5,769 nt of DNA from an uncultured Bacillota bacterium (GTDB taxonomy: Bacteria; Bacillota; Clostridia; Peptostreptococcales; Anaerovoracaceae), in assembly GCA_946541435.1 (NCBI GenBank), contig CAMNJK010000109.1, forward strand, positions 1 to 5,769, read 5' to 3'. Shown here in pieces: positions 5,691 through 5,769 of the stretch. The notes beneath the pieces were generated by a model, which was given only the letters and a program-made list of their open reading frames with translations, was not told the DNA's origin and did not search any database. The translations under genes were made by a program, and so were the position numbers. Numbering within the stretch: position 1 is the stretch's first letter; each line of letters opens with the position of its first letter.

Positions 5691-5769
5691 ATGAGAAAAC
5701 TGAAGTTCAATGTAGCCCCGCAGACGGGGCGCGAAAAAGAACATATCGATAAGGTCATCGCCAGCGGAC
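5691..5769 (+). CDS. N-terminus of a probable WecE/DegT-family sugar aminotransferase (partial)
   Basis: The gene starts at an ATG preceded by a weak purine-rich site (GAAAGAG, 5677-5683, 7 nt away) and runs off the window after 26 codons. An in-frame TGA at 5676-5678 rules out any start further upstream. The peptide contains KFNVAPQTGREKEHIDKVI and then ASG. This resembles the N-terminus of E. coli WecE (dTDP-4-keto-6-deoxyglucose aminotransferase), which as I recall it reads FNAPPVVGTEL and then an SG pair at equivalent spacing. Such PLP enzymes make amino-deoxysugars for surface glycans, which would suit the adjacent LCP gene. The PLP-binding lysine and the rest of the fold lie outside the window, so the assignment rests on about 25 residues. 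Confidence 0.55.
   Translation, partial: MRKLKFNVAPQTGREKEHIDKVIASG

Noticed and set aside
4748..5758. Long open frame on the minus strand (336 aa) opposite LCP2
   Set aside because: It is a shadow of LCP2: low-complexity His/Gly/Asp composition, and it would cover the entire LCP domain encoded on the + strand.

Overview
This window looks like a cell-envelope locus from a Gram-positive bacterium, probably a Clostridia-class Firmicute. The evidence is a secreted GH25 muramidase with choline-binding-type wall repeats, two LytR-CpsA-Psr (LCP) wall-polymer ligases, a D-alanine--D-alanine ligase, Shine-Dalgarno sites of the AGGAG type, and fairly high GC with strongly G/C-ending codons. The class-level placement is inference; the sequence does not identify a genus.

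Layout, all on the + strand. Positions 1-34 are probably the last codons of an upstream gene. Positions 35-106 are a leader holding a compact hairpin (74-89) and a good ribosome binding site. Then come the GH25 muramidase (107-1402), a 98-nt gap with an imperfect hairpin, LCP protein 1 (1501-2913, single-pass with a long charged cytoplasmic tail), Ddl (2936-4036, 22 nt after LCP1), and LCP protein 2 (4079-5641, three N-terminal membrane helices and a Cps2A/Wzg-like layout). After a 49-nt gap containing an imperfect palindrome, a gene begins at 5691 and runs off the window. Its first 26 residues resemble the start of WecE/DegT-type sugar aminotransferases. No intrinsic terminator with a U-tract was seen between any of the genes, so co-transcription is plausible.

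How the genes fit together (inference): Ddl makes the D-Ala-D-Ala dipeptide for the peptidoglycan stem. LCP proteins transfer undecaprenyl-linked glycopolymers (teichoic acid-like or capsule) onto peptidoglycan. A WecE-like aminotransferase would make an amino-deoxysugar for such a polymer. The muramidase cuts the glycan backbone and carries two wall-binding modules. The locus therefore reads as wall precursor synthesis, polymer decoration and remodelling.

I see no mobile element, CRISPR array, RNA gene or clearly new system. The points most worth a second look are the position of ddl between two architecturally different LCP genes, the unusually charged N-terminal tail of LCP1, and the tandem wall-binding modules of the muramidase.
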